Source: Sanderia malayensis (Eukaryota > Cnidaria > Scyphozoa > Semaeostomeae > Pelagiidae). From it: a stretch of 64,000 bases of DNA. Of this stretch, positions 34,474 to 46,902 are shown piece after piece. The position numbers and the translations under genes are program-made. Within the stretch, counting starts at the first letter, position 1. Each line of letters opens with the position of its first letter. The notes under the pieces are model-generated. The model saw only the letters and a program-made list of their open reading frames with translations, did not search any database and was not told the DNA's origin. The stretch lies in NCBI GenBank assembly GCA_013076295.1, contig RQOL01000527.1, forward strand, positions 30,950 through 94,949. The letters run 5' to 3'.

Positions 34474-37400
34474 TTAATTTTTCCATATTGGTAGTGGATG
34501 GGCTTCGGTATTAAATACGTAATTGTCTAGAGAAACTAAATTGTTTTCTCCGAATAACAAGAACAAATATTTTAATGTCTCGCCAAGGAAGAACGATTCC
34601 ATTTTGTCCCTGAAATCAGGTTCGCTTGGATTTAAAACGTTATTGATACTAGAATATCCGCCACCCTGGATCTTGGTGTACTTTTCAAATGCCTGGAAAA
34701 TCTTCCATCCCTGTTCTTGGTATTTCTTATCACCAGTAAGTCTGTATAGAACGAACATTGATTCAACTGTTTCAGGACGCAGTAAATTGTGCGAATCTGC
34801 AGGCTAAATAAAAATAAAAAGACAATTTTAACGGCTAAATGTTTGGTGAATGACAGAACAACAATAGAAATAACAATGGTCCATTGTGTTTGAACAATAG
34901 ATTTGATTGATTCAGATTAGATTTCGGGTATTTATATGTGTAGCATTATAACGAATAACGGCGGAACCAGTGCTCTTATGAAAAAAATTGAGTTGCCCTG
35001 CCCACTGTAGTGAAGCCTACCTTGACAATGATATCTTTTGAACCGCCACTTGGTAGGTTAAAATAGGCGATTTCGGGACTCAAACCAGTGGGCATCTCAT
35101 GATACATCATATAGCATGTCTCGAGAAGCTCTTTGGCAAAATTCATGTGCTTCACATTAAGGCCATTGTGGTATCCGAGCGCCAATGTGCCAGGGAGAAA
35201 ACAAACCAAATGATCCTATGATAAAAGAACACAATTCCAGAACACTGTCTTTGTTTTCATTAAAACTTTACTTTTTTCAATTATTGATTGACACTCGCAG
35301 CTTTTTCAGCCCCTTTGAGACGAGCTATGTCAGAATTTCAATTTGAAATCGACACGCTGTTATTTCATTTCAAGTGATTTTTTGAAATTCAAAATTCATA
35401 AATTCAACATTGAAGGAAAAGTCAAAGTCATTCGAAAATACACATGAAACATCGAGCATCTTAAGAAAAATATGAAATTTGTTCAAACTATTGCAATATC
35501 AATTAAACTAAGTAAGAAATTAATACCATTTTAGGACTGTACGTCCATCCATTTAAAAGCTCGCCAACGAAAACCAATCCATTTGGACTAGAGCGCTTCA
35601 CTAACGTCGACATTACTCCGTCGATAGCTCTATTGTATTCATCTTTGAATCTGTCGAGAAATGATCATTAATAAAGTTAGCCAAAAGCAAGATGATATTA
35701 TACACTAAAAGTTCGTTACTTGGTCAATATTTCGAAGTACACACCAGCTCTCTAATTCATAATTGAGTAATTTCCAAATTTAATCATAGTCACTAGAAAA
35801 ACATCGCTTTTTCTTGGTGCGGAATCTAATCTAAAGTCAACGGCGGTTTAAATTCGAATGGTTTTCTGTCCTTCCTGACTTTCGCTTGCTTCGAAGCTTC
35901 GAGCTCCGAACAACATTAGCTCGAAGCCCTCTATGACCAAACCAGGCTTTCATTCCCCTGAGCATTCAGCGTATTTTGGTTGTTTTTGTTTCTGAGGTGG
36001 CTTTTAATCTAACAACCGGCCTTACCTGTCGTCGGACTTTCCAGACTGAAGCCATTGTTTGAGTAGATATTCATAGTAGCTATCAGCCCGGGCTCCTAGA
36101 GTTATGGTCGAATCCGCACGGAACTGTCCGGTTTCCGGATTGATAAACATCGGAGCAAGATCATTTTTCTTTGGAAGTGTAAACAAATGGTCCATAACAC
36201 CTTGAGCTGCATCCTGCACAAAGATACATTGCATATTAATTATATTTTACTTGAACTGAGCTTAGGAAATTCTAGCTGACCTACTACAATATCTGACTTG
36301 ATAACGGGTCAAGCCCGAAACGTTGTACCTATCTTCAAAGTAACTGGTTTTTATTCGTTAAATTGTTTATATACATATATACACACGCAACTTGGATATT
36401 CTACTACAATATCGTCTGTTAAGTATTGTTAACCCAACAGGGGCATATCGGACGCACTTCATTTGAGGAGGGGTGGGCATAAGTATAGGGGGCAGCATTT
36501 CTCAAAAAAGGGTGCTTCTGACATGGGCGTTTAAAAATAAAGCACGGGCAATTTAGTTAGCTTTATCGGTTGGATATGCTCCTTGGTGCTTCCAAGTTCC
36601 CACCTGAAATCGGAAAATTACTTTGTTGCTCGTTCATCGAACTATGAACATTAGTTATCGAAGACAAATCAGAACTTACTCCAAAGTAATATAATGAACA
36701 CATACATTGTATTTTGGATCGCCAGTTGATTTGCTGAGGTCTTTGAATTCCAGTTGAATTGTTGAAACCTCGGAGAGAGAACTGTCTGGACCCCAGCTTG
36801 GGGAGTGACCAGTCTGTGACGTTAAGTAAACATCGGAATATGGAATCTTCGTTCCGGTTGAAAATCCTCCTTTGTGCAACCTATCCCCAAGATCTTTCTG
36901 CAAACAAACAATAGAGCAACAGTTGGATTGAAGAATCCTTGCAACTTTCAAGTCAGTATACGCACTGGTGGCAATTGACTGTGCCCAAAACAATGAAATA
37001 CAACTTCAACTTAATATGATAGAACCATAAAGAAAACCAAAAACTGCTTGGTTAACTCATGATTTTGAAAAAGCATTTTCAAAATGCAATGTGACAAAAA
37101 ACAAGGTACAAAGTGTTAAGTGAATTGTGCACTAGACAATTAATTAGATGTAAAATTTTCTTAATCATGATATGTCAAGATATGTAAATACTTGACATAT
37201 CATGATTAATAATTACTTTATTTATGTAAATAATTACTTTATTTAAAGCATGTTTTTTTAGCTATTTCTTCATTGAAAATTGAACACGAAATCATACTCA
37301 CAGCTTTGGCAAGATACATTGGATCATCTGTGAGGTGGTAGATGCTGAGCAAGCCACCAAGTATTCGGATTGTAGTTTCAAATAAATTCACGTCACCAGC

Positions 37401-38558
37401 TTGATGGAAATGCAAATTTTTATCAACCCAGTCCCTGGCTTCTTTGTATTCATCCTTGAGATTCATCAGCCACATTGTGTCAAGAGCATCAACAAGAGTC
37501 AAACCGAGACCAAACCATTCATTGTGTGTTTTTGAAATCGGCTGAAGCTCATCGTGCCCCCACGCATACTCCTTGTATGCTTTCCAGGCATGCTTAAAAG
37601 CATTGACCACATCCTTCTGCCTGGCTGTCTGCTTTATCAGTTCTGGGGACTTTGCAAAATCTGTTATATGTTTTTTCTCTGTATTTTTTACCACATCAGG
37701 TTCATTTTCACCCAGTCTTCCTTGCAATTTAGAATGCTTGCTGGGATCAGAGCTCCTTATTAAAGCTTCACCTTCCTTTGTGACTTCTTTTGCATTTCCC
37801 CTGTCAAAGAGTTTTGGTGGACCTCGTTTATTCCCGCGTTGCTGTTCACGGTGCTCCTTCAACTTTTGCAGTATCAATTCCCGGTTTAAAGGTTTGGGGA
37901 TTTGGTGACTTATGTCCTCATGAGGTTTATGTTCGGTATCTCTCTCCAACTCAGCAATGTTCGGCGAGGTGAACCGAAGAAATAGGAACAGCAATGGCAC
38001 GATAAAAAACACAACCAAGAGACAAAAATATTTTTGGAATGATGGCAGCCTCCTCCACACCTTTTTAGAAATGAAATAAAATGATGAATAAACGAAAGAA
38101 ACAAAATTCGACACACATGGGAAGAAGCAAAAACCTAATTGACAGAGAAAAATAGTAGGTATCTAACAGGTACATTAGACTTGCAGAGTTAGAGATATTA
38201 CCATCCCTAATATATTGTAGAAAGGCTTATACTAGAAGGGACTTTGTGTGTCTCATTTGTTCAGAGAGGTACTCTCTCAAAGAGAGAGAGAGTACCTCTC
38301 TGAAACAAATACTCAAATACTCAGGGTGTATACTGTAATTGAGCAGAGAGTCTCTCCTCAATTACAGTATACACTCTGAGTATTATTTGAACAGAATCTA
38401 AGTATGTCCACCCCCAGAAGCTCCAGCAATTAAATGATCCAGAAGATTGTGAAACCAAAACATACCCTTTTTAAAGAAAAGCTTTGCGATGATTTATCAT
38501 ACTTGTCGTAAAAAGCAGTGTCAATGCTGACAAATGTTCGTCGACTTGGAGCATCCAT
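34474..38558 (-). CDS. MAN1B1: ER mannosyl-oligosaccharide 1,2-alpha-mannosidase (GH47)
   Basis: Exons 38558-38466, 38060-37302, 36897-36706, 36213-36026, 35650-35527, 35215-35021 and 34803-34474 give one frame of 626 aa (human 699). The enzyme trims mannose from N-glycans and helps target misfolded glycoproteins for ER degradation. Type II membrane topology: a short cytosolic part ([20 protein letters not shown] resembles the human RDFISVTLSFGENYD segment), one transmembrane helix (residues ~43-60), a charged stem, then the GH47 barrel. Catalytic acidic residues are in place: [55 protein letters not shown], and the calcium-site threonine in [11 protein letters not shown]. Exon 1 is separated from the membrane exon by a 405-bp intron with a double foldback. 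Confidence 0.94.
36301..36411 (+). repeat. Dispersed repeat, copy 1 (~110 bp)
   Basis: The stretch beginning GTCAAGCCCGAAACGTTG, through TTATATACATATATACA, to CAACTTGGATATT is about 90% like 40685-40798. It lies in MAN1B1 intron 3, antisense to the gene. The CCCGAAACGTTG core is typical of dispersed repeats in invertebrate genomes. No ends or target duplications are clear. Confidence 0.7.
37161..37209. repeat. Perfect 19-bp-stem foldback in MAN1B1 intron 2
   Basis: TTAATCATGATATGTCAAG at 37161-37179 is the exact reverse complement of 37191-37209, with an 11-base loop. It is directly followed by two copies of an ATAATTACTTTATTTA-like word. Confidence 0.9.
38255..38384. repeat. Two adjacent foldbacks in MAN1B1 intron 1
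   Basis: The first has arms 38255-38278 and 38283-38310 (CAGAGAGGTACTCTCTC and its complement). The second has 28-bp arms at 38316-38343 and 38357-38384 with one mismatch (core GTGTATACTGTAATTGAG), and its loop contains the palindrome GAGAGTCTCTC. Both would be transcribed in the MAN1B1 pre-mRNA. They may come from local template switching, or could form a microRNA-precursor-like hairpin. Confidence 0.85.
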
Positions 38559-39241
38559 TGAGACAATATGATGCAAGATCCTGGAATCAGATTGCAGCTC
38601 AACAGAATAGATAATCTTTCAATTAAAATATTTGTTTTTAAAGATAAAAGCAGGTGAATAGCATCATAAAATTGCAGGTCTCAAAATATAAAGGCAAGTT
38701 AGAGAAAAGTGCAAGTTACAATTTAAATCCTCCTACTACCTACCTACCTCTACCATGACATGGGCTGACTTACCTACTTTACTTTCAGTTCATTTCATCA
38801 AAAAATTCCCAATTGAATAATACAGACTTTGGTGATATAGGAAACGTCTTTAACTAAGCATTTGATTTATTTAATTACAACAATACAATCTTAACGTGAT
38901 TTGATTGTAGCTTCATCTACAAGATGATTTCTTCTCTGACGTGTCAACCCTTATAGACTAACCTCGCTTCCATTATTGTTTTCATCATTATTTATTAATG
39001 TTTTTTCACTTTTTCTTTTCTTTCGCTTTTCGCTTTTCATTTTTCGTTTTTCATTTTATTTATTCTTTTTTTTTTTCGCGTTTTTTTTATTTTTCTATAT
39101 TTTCTGTTTTTTCTTTTTTTCTTTTTCTTCTTTTTTTCTTTTTTGGATTTTTTCGGATGCAAATGACTTACAGATTTTGGTGCATGTTAAAGAATATCCG
39201 CGCGGGTTTCAAATGATGGATTGTGCATCCAATAAACTATT
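38559..39241. promoter_or_regulatory. MAN1B1/ZZZ3 divergent upstream region
   Basis: 683 bp between two divergent start codons, so it should contain both promoters and leaders. On the plus strand 39003-39145 is an extreme T-rich tract (TTTTTCTTTT words) immediately before the ZZZ3 leader; it yields Phe-rich frames that are not genes. Confidence 0.55.
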
Positions 39242-42200
39242 ATGAACAGTGACAATTCATTATTAGTTGATGTTGACGATAGTGATGTGGATGTTTGTGT
39301 TGTCGATGAAGACGAGCCGGTGCCCCTCAAGCCGCAAGGGAGTCATCAGTCGAGGAAAAGATCCCAGGATGATGGTGGTGACAATGTTGACAAGCAACAT
39401 TTAGGCCCAAAATTGTCATCAGCTTTGCAGCTACACGTGGATGAAGTTCACCTTCATAACTCACGTCCAGGTGGAAGTGTTGAAGCTACGGATGGCACGG
39501 AAGAATTAGAGGAAGAGGGGATATCAAAACATTCAAGTTCTCCCCAAAGCATCAAGTGGAAAGAAGAAGAATTGCCTGAGAAAAACCTGTGTCTTGCTGC
39601 CAACCACCCAGTTGCAAATGGAAGAGATGATTCCTCTATGATGATGATGATGGGAGGTCGTAGCGCTACGAGTCCATCTCTGTACACTAGGAGCAATGAA
39701 AACATTCTTTCTGTGGCTGAAGATATCAATGCTAATGCACAAGTTAACAAGGGTATCAAAATGCAAAGAAAAGAAAGCATAACTGGTTTGCACAATGATG
39801 ATTATGACATGACTGCTTCTTGTGCTAGTAATGATTCTCAAGATAATCAAGAGGATCATGATGGTGGTGATGACAATAAAGATGACAATTACAACAATGA
39901 TGACAATGACGACATTGATGATGACGAGTTAGGTGCCAATTCTGATGATCGATTCTATTTTGAGTCTGATCATTTGGCATTTAAACACAACAAAGAGTAA
40001 GCCAATACTGCAATGCTTTGATTAAATGCCCCCTCTATTAAATGCCCCCCTCGAATATACGCCCTTTTATAGAGGGGTGTGTATTTGAAACACACAGAAC
40101 CAAAGCTGCTCTTTCTTTTAGCATCATCGAAGAAGACAATGTTGATGATGACTTTGAACTAGATATTTAGATGTTTTTCAAGTTATGCTTCTGGAATCAG
40201 ACTTTTTTAGTTGTTAATCAGAGTTGTTTGGATCTCACTGTTATCACCATTTGAGTTGCTATACTCAGCGTGTTGAACTATTTGTATACCATTCTGTCTT
40301 TGTCACTCATATTGCTTCCCATTTGTTGCCTTGTCTTTCAGTAACTTCAACCCAAGTAAACTCAAGAACTATTTTGCAAACTATCAAATATTCTCATAAC
40401 CATTCAATAACCATTTTATCCTTTTTCATAGCTATAAAGTACTGCTGAAGACTCTAGTTGTTCTAGAAGCACAGAGGATCCAAGCTGTAAAGGTGAATTG
40501 ACTTGGTCTCCAACCTAAACAAGTTTCTTATGCTTCATTTTGTGACCATCCAATGGACCTTAGGTTTGCTTCTCATTGCAGGACTTACAAGTTCTTCATA
40601 AGTGGAAAGAAAGATCTCTCGAGGACCCAATTGCTTTTGTGGAATCTCTACAGTCAAAGGTTTGTATATATGCCTGTTTTTAAATAACGAGTCAAGCCCG
40701 AAACGTTGTACCTATCTTCAAAGGGACTGGTTTTTATTCGGTAAATTGTTTATATACATATATACAGTTACACATGCAACTTGGATATTTTATATTCTGT
40801 TTTTAACAAGCTGTAGAAAATTTTTTCAACAAGTTGAAGATAATGTGATCTTGTTAGTAGTGAAGGCCCTGCTTTGGTTTTGTATTGTGCCCAATTATTC
40901 TTGTTTTAGGATCCACCAGAGCTTCCAAAGAGACAATCAATTGCAGCTCTTCCGCAAATTGATTGGACGCACTATCTCACCACTTCAGGCTTATCGAAAA
41001 TTCCACAAGGGTATTTTGCAAGCACCAGAAGGAGTTTTCGGACAAAAGGTTAGCGTAATAAACAGATTGTGCAAACTAATGCGATTAATATAACTTTTGA
41101 GATGCTGCCTGATAATCAATGGAAATTTCCTTGCATTCTGTTCAATCGGTTGTGACCTACTGGTGACCCATCTTTTCTCCAGTTATGGCTGTTGGCTTTA
41201 TCAATTTCTTTATCAATGCTGTTGGCTTTGTCAAGTTTTTTGTCAATGCTGTTAGCTTTATCAAGTTCTTAACCAACACTTTTGGCTTTATCAAGTTCTT
41301 AACCAACACTTTTGGCTTTATCAAGTTCTTTATTAATTCTGCTGGCTTTGTCAAGTTCTTTAACAATGCTGCTGGCTTTATCAAGTTCTTAACCAACACT
41401 TTCGGCTTTATCAAGTTCTTTATTAATTCTGCTGGCTTTATCAAGTTCTTTAATAATGCTATTGGCTTTATCAAGTTCTTAACCAACACTTTTGGCTTTA
41501 TCAAGTTCTTTAACAATGCTGCTGGCTTTATCAGGTTCTTTATCAATGCTGCTGGCCTTATTAGGTTCTTAACCAACACTTTTGGCTTTATCAAGTTCTT
41601 TAACAATGCTGTTGGCTTTATCAAGTTATTTATCAATGCTGCTGGCTTTATCAAGTTATTTATCAATGCTGCTGGCTTTATCAAGTTCTTAACCAACACT
41701 TTTGGCTTTATCAAGTTCTATGCTGCTGGCTTTTTCAAGTTCTTAACCAAAACTTTTGGCTTTATCAAGTTCTTTAACAAGTTCCCTCGACTGGTCTTCT
41801 TTTTTTCTTGCTGTGTGTTTACATACACCAGTCAGCCAGATTGCCCTGGCTGTGGGAGCCCGGTTTAGTTTACGACAACCCATTGGACAGGTAGTACTTG
41901 TTTCCATATCACCAGTATTAATTGAGTCTGTCCTGACAAAAGCTTGTGTCAGAGAACCGAGTGATCACAAGAAATAGTGGAAGATAGTGCAGTCATGAAA
42001 GTGTGCCAACGGTCCAAGGACTGTGACATGATTGGATACCATTTGTCTATTGATACTATTGCGGTTTCTCTTTATTGATCTGCAGGTGATTTGCAAGGGA
42101 CCGACAGCCGTGTGAAATCCAATTTGTTGTTTCAAGAGGACAATGAAAGTGTCAGCTCAGAAGGGTGGGTGTGCTTCATCTACATCCAAATCATCTGTAC

Positions 42201-45200
42201 CCTGTGTTTCAGCGTTTGCACATGTTTTCCCTGTTTGTTGATCTTCATCTTTATTCAATACACCCGCCCCCCAGGTCTCAAGATCAATCCAGCTTGAAGC
42301 TCGTTCGAGGCAGACAAGTTGACGATGCCAACCCTTTGAGTTTCAACAGGCTTTGGACAACAGAAGAACAGGTATTCTAATAAACCCTTGCAAATATTTT
42401 TCTGTTTTCCTCAGTTCCTACTTGCCTTGGCTTCTATTACATCACGCTACGAATAAATTCTCTCTGTTTTTCCATACGCCTCCCCCATTACACCGCATGG
42501 ATATTAATAAGCGCCCCCCAGCGATAGACCTGAAGAGTTTAACAAGCGTCTCTGCGCTTACTCGAAGAATTGCGATATTGGAGAATTTTTGATGTTTCAA
42601 TTCGATTGAGGCCCAACTCTATTTTACCTGGGCACGACGAAGTGTTAATTTTGACTTTTGTGCGCAGGAGCGTTTGGAAAAGTTGCTGCAAGTCTACCCA
42701 CCGGAAGATGTAGAGGCGAGGAGATGGGAAAAGATAGCAAAGGCCCTTGGAAACAGAACACCGAAACAGGTAACAGGCGTGCAATGTGGTCTCGATATAA
42801 CTAGCCATAGCCATTATAGCAGTCTGACTGATAATGTGGAGCCTGCATAAAACAGAAATCCATGCTGCCCAAGTGCTATTTTCCGTTGTGTAGAGGTGTC
42901 TGTTGCATAGAAGCTGTTCACAATAGTTTCAAATTGCACAAGGTTAGCTGGGAAGAGGAGGTAGCTATTAATAGTGGTTTGTTTTACCCCGACCTAATCA
43001 CACCACAGGTAAATTATACTATGATTGCGCAGTTTAATGGGGAATTGTATTGCTTTACATCACGGAAATATGGTTATATAAATAGCTCGTTATATCGAGT
43101 TTCCCGTGTTTTTTGCTTGCGATTGAGATCAGGCACCTGTCGCATTGAATAACCAATTGGAACGCCTGAATATTCATATGCGAACAAGCATGGCTTGCAA
43201 ACTACCTTCACATGTAACGGTTAAAACGAGTTTATGTAACGTCTAGACAGTCATTGTTGCTATATCTGACATGTGGGATGCGTTAGTTCAACTTAAGTTG
43301 AGTGGGCGAAATCCACACTGAGTCCACACTTGTTCATTAGCTATGTACTATTTGAACACACACGTGTAAATTGAACATCTGTTATGAATATGGAATCTTT
43401 TCATATTCATAACAGCTTTTTGAAAGCATCGATTTATCAGCACTCTTGTCTGTTGTGCTGAGAATTTCGGCAGTGGTTAGTGTTCTTTATACTATTGTAT
43501 AGTACACTGGTCCAATATTCAACATAACCGAAGCCACATTGATCAAAAACTCGATGTGTTGGTGGCTGTTCGCTGTTATCATCATATGATCTATTTCATT
43601 TCGTGTTTTGTGTTGTGATGCTAATTGGAGTAGTAAACCTGGCAGCCACAAATTACAACGACGCCTGCTATGTTTGCGCGTTTTTAAATTTCCTTGTGAC
43701 ACTTGTAGGAATGTGAAAGAAGCAACTTCTTTTCCTATGGATTTTAGTGGACCCCCCACCCCCATCCCCACTCCCCCTAAGACAATGTTGTTCTGTCAAC
43801 GACCATTAAATGGAATTTTGTCATAAGTTTGTTGTGCAAACTCAAACATGATAGTGCTCGTAGAAGTTTGTGATGTTTTTCTGAAATATCGAGATTCTAT
43901 TGCTTATATCGTTTCAATCATTATTTATGACGGTATTTTTTGTTTGTTTTATGAAGGTGTCTAGTCGTGTTCAGAAGTATTTTATCAAGCTGGCAAGAGC
44001 TGGACTGCCAATTCCAGGCAGGGCCCCGCATATGAGCAATCACAAGAAAGTAAGACTTGTTTTCTTCTATTGTGAATCCAAAGCCCATTACAGTCAACTC
44101 TGTTTAATTCAAACACGCTTAGATAAAGCTGTTGTTGTATATATGTATTGCGCTTTATTGCATATATGTGTAATTCAAACACCCCGTGAAAGGATGAAAA
44201 TATCCTTGAATTACAAAAAAGTTTAAATCATAGAGGTTTGTTTTGTAAGGATTGGTTTATTAATTGTCCTTGGAGGGGCAGGAATTTCGTTCGATTAGAT
44301 GTGTTCGAACTTCACGAGTTCGAACTATGCATGACTGCATTGCAAAACTTAGAATATGTTGAGCTTGCATATGGCTGCAAGTACAGCATCCTTTCGACTT
44401 TTATTTTTGTTGCCATGCGATCCATTGAACTTTTTCTCGCCTTGCAGTCAAAGATCAACCCAGTTAGCTACAGAAATTCGACGTTTTTTCCATCCTGGAA
44501 GCCAAGTGTTTACATGAACGAGGATGAAGAGGATGCTTGTAGCATCACAACGATTCGCTCCGACGATACTCCTTGTGTTTCTGTCAGTGTTTGTTTATGA
44601 ATGAACCACCATGACTATATATCACTTATTTTTTCTATCGTTTTAATAGCATCACATTATTAGTTGTTCTTGTGACGTTTTGAGTTGTTTTATTTCATCA
44701 ACAGGATGAAGAGATGATTCCTGAAGATTTAAAAGACACGGCAGAGTATAAAGAATTGCTTTCTTTAATGAGAGTCAAGAAACAACTCGAAGAGGTGTGA
44801 ATAAGAACGTAATTGTTAATTGCTACAAAGTTTCTTCGTTCTCGTGTGCAAATATCCATTCCTTACTCGCAGCAAAACATAGCGGATGCAATGGCGTTAT
44901 AGTTTTGGGATGACAAGTTGGGGTTTTGCTCAAACCGGGTTACTGCACATGCGGATCCAGATTTCGATATCTGAATATCGGAATACGCATGCGCATAAAC
45001 TGTAGCTAGGGCGTGACCTGAGGCAAGACTTCTTGTGAACAATGTAGACTGTATACTTCGCACTGATGGAATCAGGCCGTACAGTAAACACCCGCGTATA
45101 AGAACCTGTGAGTTCTGCATCCAGCCTATTGTTCAAGTACAATAGCCTATTGTTTCTTCTATTGTTTTGAGCAGTGATTTCAGCCTGGAAGGTTCTTAAT

Positions 45201-46902
45201 TCACTGGTTCTTATATACGGGCTCTTACTGTATTCACAAGACATAATAACAATGCGAAAGCCCTATCTACACTACACAAACTAACCCGGGTTAGTTTAAT
45301 CCGAGTTTGTTGTGTAGTGTAAGCAGTCTTTTAGTCTTAGCAATCTTTTATGCATTTGTTTTTAGGCTCGACACTTGCCTTTTCATCATGGATATGGGGT
45401 AAGATAGTGCATGTTATAATAGATGAAACCGTACACATGTGTCTGTTGCGAGGCTCGGGTTGGTTACACAAAGGATTTTCTGGGGATAATAGAACTAGCC
45501 CCATTACAGGTGTATGTTATGTGGGACTATGTACTCCACTGTATTGTGCTCGATTGCAATATTAAGGCCCCGTTTGCACGAGAGAAAAAGATACGGACCC
45601 TTTTGGGTACGATATGGGAACGATTGTATAGCGTTTACACGGGAACGTACCCAAATGGATCCGTATTTCTAGCGTACCCAAAAAGATACGATCCCGTTCC
45701 CAAAAATGAACGAATCCATGCGTACCCGTGTAAATGAAACACCTATCGTAACCTTTTTTGGAACGGATCCACTCGGATCCGTTCCCGTGTAAACGGGGCC
45801 TAAATGACTTTGAGTGTGAATATAAATGGGTTTGTACATGATTGTCTATTTGTAGTGTGATGGCTGTGGAGTGGACCCAATCAAGGGAACACGATGGCAT
45901 TGCTCTGACTGCGTCGGTGATGTATCATTTGATGTTTGCGACAGCTGCTTTGAAAGGTTGGTTTAAGCCTAGTGTGGTGCAGATGGTAGATTTATGTCGC
46001 AAAAGACGATGATCTGTCTGCATTTGTGAATGAAAAGCCCGTCTTTCGACCCCGCACATTGCACGATTTGTGTCTTTGGTCGCAAAGGACAAAGACTAAT
46101 ATCAAACATGTTTAATCTCAATGATTATTGCAAAAGACAAAATTCTTTTGAATTTAACCCCGCACACAGCAAGTTTTCGTCGTGAAAGACAGCGATCTTC
46201 GTTTTTTGCGACAAACATCTGCTTTGTGCGCTAGGCTTTACAAGAAAGAATTTGAGAAGTTCCGGGGCACTTTGAACCACGCCTTTTTATCGTATTTTCT
46301 CCGTCAAACCTTCTTTAAAGGGTGCAAGAATTAATATAGGCCTGGGGCGTTTAATCTCTCTTGTTGGGATGGGAGGATTGCTTACTGGCACTATATGAAA
46401 CCCTTTATAAGAAACCATAGGCCCCTATTTTCAAAACTTAAGAAACTTTGGTGGGAGATTTTGCGTGACTGAAAAAAGTTAAGAAACTTTCTTTGTTGTT
46501 TTAACGAGAAAAAATGTTAAAAACAACTTGCCCACTTCATTCCCACAGATTTTTAACAAATCTCAACAATTAAGAAACTTGCTAAGAAACGTTTCGTACC
46601 GTAATTAGGTACGAAACCCTAAGAAACTAAGAAACCCTGGTATGAAAATTTTGCATGGTTTCTTATAAAAAAAAATGGGAGCTGGATGGCGTTTGGTTTA
46701 ATTTTATATTATGGGTTTTATTTGCTATAACTTGCTTGGGTGTCTTTCTAGAAACAAAGATGGATTCAACAAGCACCATCCATCATGGCATCGAATGATA
46801 TCAATCAAGGATAGCTTCATGGATGACGACTATTTGGCTTTCGAGTTACAAGAAGGAAAATATAACTATCTAGACCCAAATTTCATACCAAAAACTAGAT
46901 AA
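39242..46902 (+). CDS. ZZZ3: ZZ-type zinc finger protein 3 (ATAC complex subunit)
   Basis: Exons 39242-39996, 40432-40492, 40582-40659, 40910-41048, 42086-42164, 42275-42371, 42668-42769, 43957-44049, 44448-44582, 44705-44794, 45856-45956 and 46752-46902 join in frame to 626 aa (human 903). ZZZ3 is a subunit of the ATAC histone acetyltransferase complex; its ZZ finger reads the histone H3 tail. The large first exon is Asp/Ser-rich and poorly conserved. Exon 2 encodes [17 protein letters not shown], nearly the human sequence. A Myb/SANT domain (residues ~392-460) has [29 protein letters not shown] and [20 protein letters not shown]. The ZZ finger starts at ~544 (CDGC...CSDC...CDSC) and its His pair is in exon 12. 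The C-terminus is [13 protein letters not shown]. Confidence 0.92.
40015..40085. repeat. Fragment of CGATTAAACGCCCC-type repeat
   Basis: ATTAAATGCCCCCTCTATTAAATGCCC and CTCGAATATACGCCC words with a partial inverted end TATAGAGGGG, in ZZZ3 intron 1. Related to the elements at 2580 and 16336. Confidence 0.5.
40685..40798 (+). repeat. Dispersed repeat, copy 2 (~114 bp)
   Basis: Same repeat as 36301-36411, here in ZZZ3 intron 3 in the sense orientation of that gene. Confidence 0.7.
41186..41785. repeat. 30-bp minisatellite, about 20 copies, ZZZ3 intron 4
   Basis: Unit GCTGTTGGCTTTATCAAG followed by TTCTTTATCAAT; variants with AACCAACACTTT alternate. As 30 is divisible by three, both strands keep long open frames (185 and 227 codons), but the array lies between two well-defined ZZZ3 exons and is read as intron. 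Confidence 0.95.
43379..43415. repeat. Short foldback in ZZZ3 intron 7
   Basis: CTGTTATGAATATG at the left pairs perfectly with CATATTCATAACAG at the right, with a 9-base loop. Confidence 0.85.
45566..45800. mobile_element. PIF/Harbinger-like MITE, 235 bp
   Basis: Termini GGCCCCGTTTGCACG and CGTGTAAACGGGGCC are inverted repeats with one mismatch, flanked by TAA on both sides (45563-45565 and 45801-45803). A three-base TWA duplication and GGCC-type ends fit PIF/Harbinger. The interior repeats words like GATACGGACCC. It lies in ZZZ3 intron 10, just upstream of the ZZ-finger exon. Same family as 53104-53684. Confidence 0.75.
46404..46669. mobile_element. Possible MITE with AAGAAACCAT ends
   Basis: TTTATAAGAAACCAT at the left and its complement at the right enclose ~265 bp rich in AAGAAACTT words. 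It is in ZZZ3 intron 11. Related words (AAGAAACGTTTGGTAC) occur near 50970 in a GPSM2 intron. I cannot define a target duplication. Confidence 0.4.

Noticed and set aside
40121..40170. Possible extra ZZZ3 exon with an acidic frame ([14 protein letters not shown])
   Set aside because: Joining exon 1 (ending 39996) directly to 40432 preserves phase and matches the human sequence; this stretch meets a stop and has no donor in frame.
41157..41868. Open frames of 185 (-) and 227 (+) codons with 10-residue repeats
   Set aside because: The 30-bp minisatellite keeps frames open on both strands, and it sits in an intron between well-matched ZZZ3 exons.
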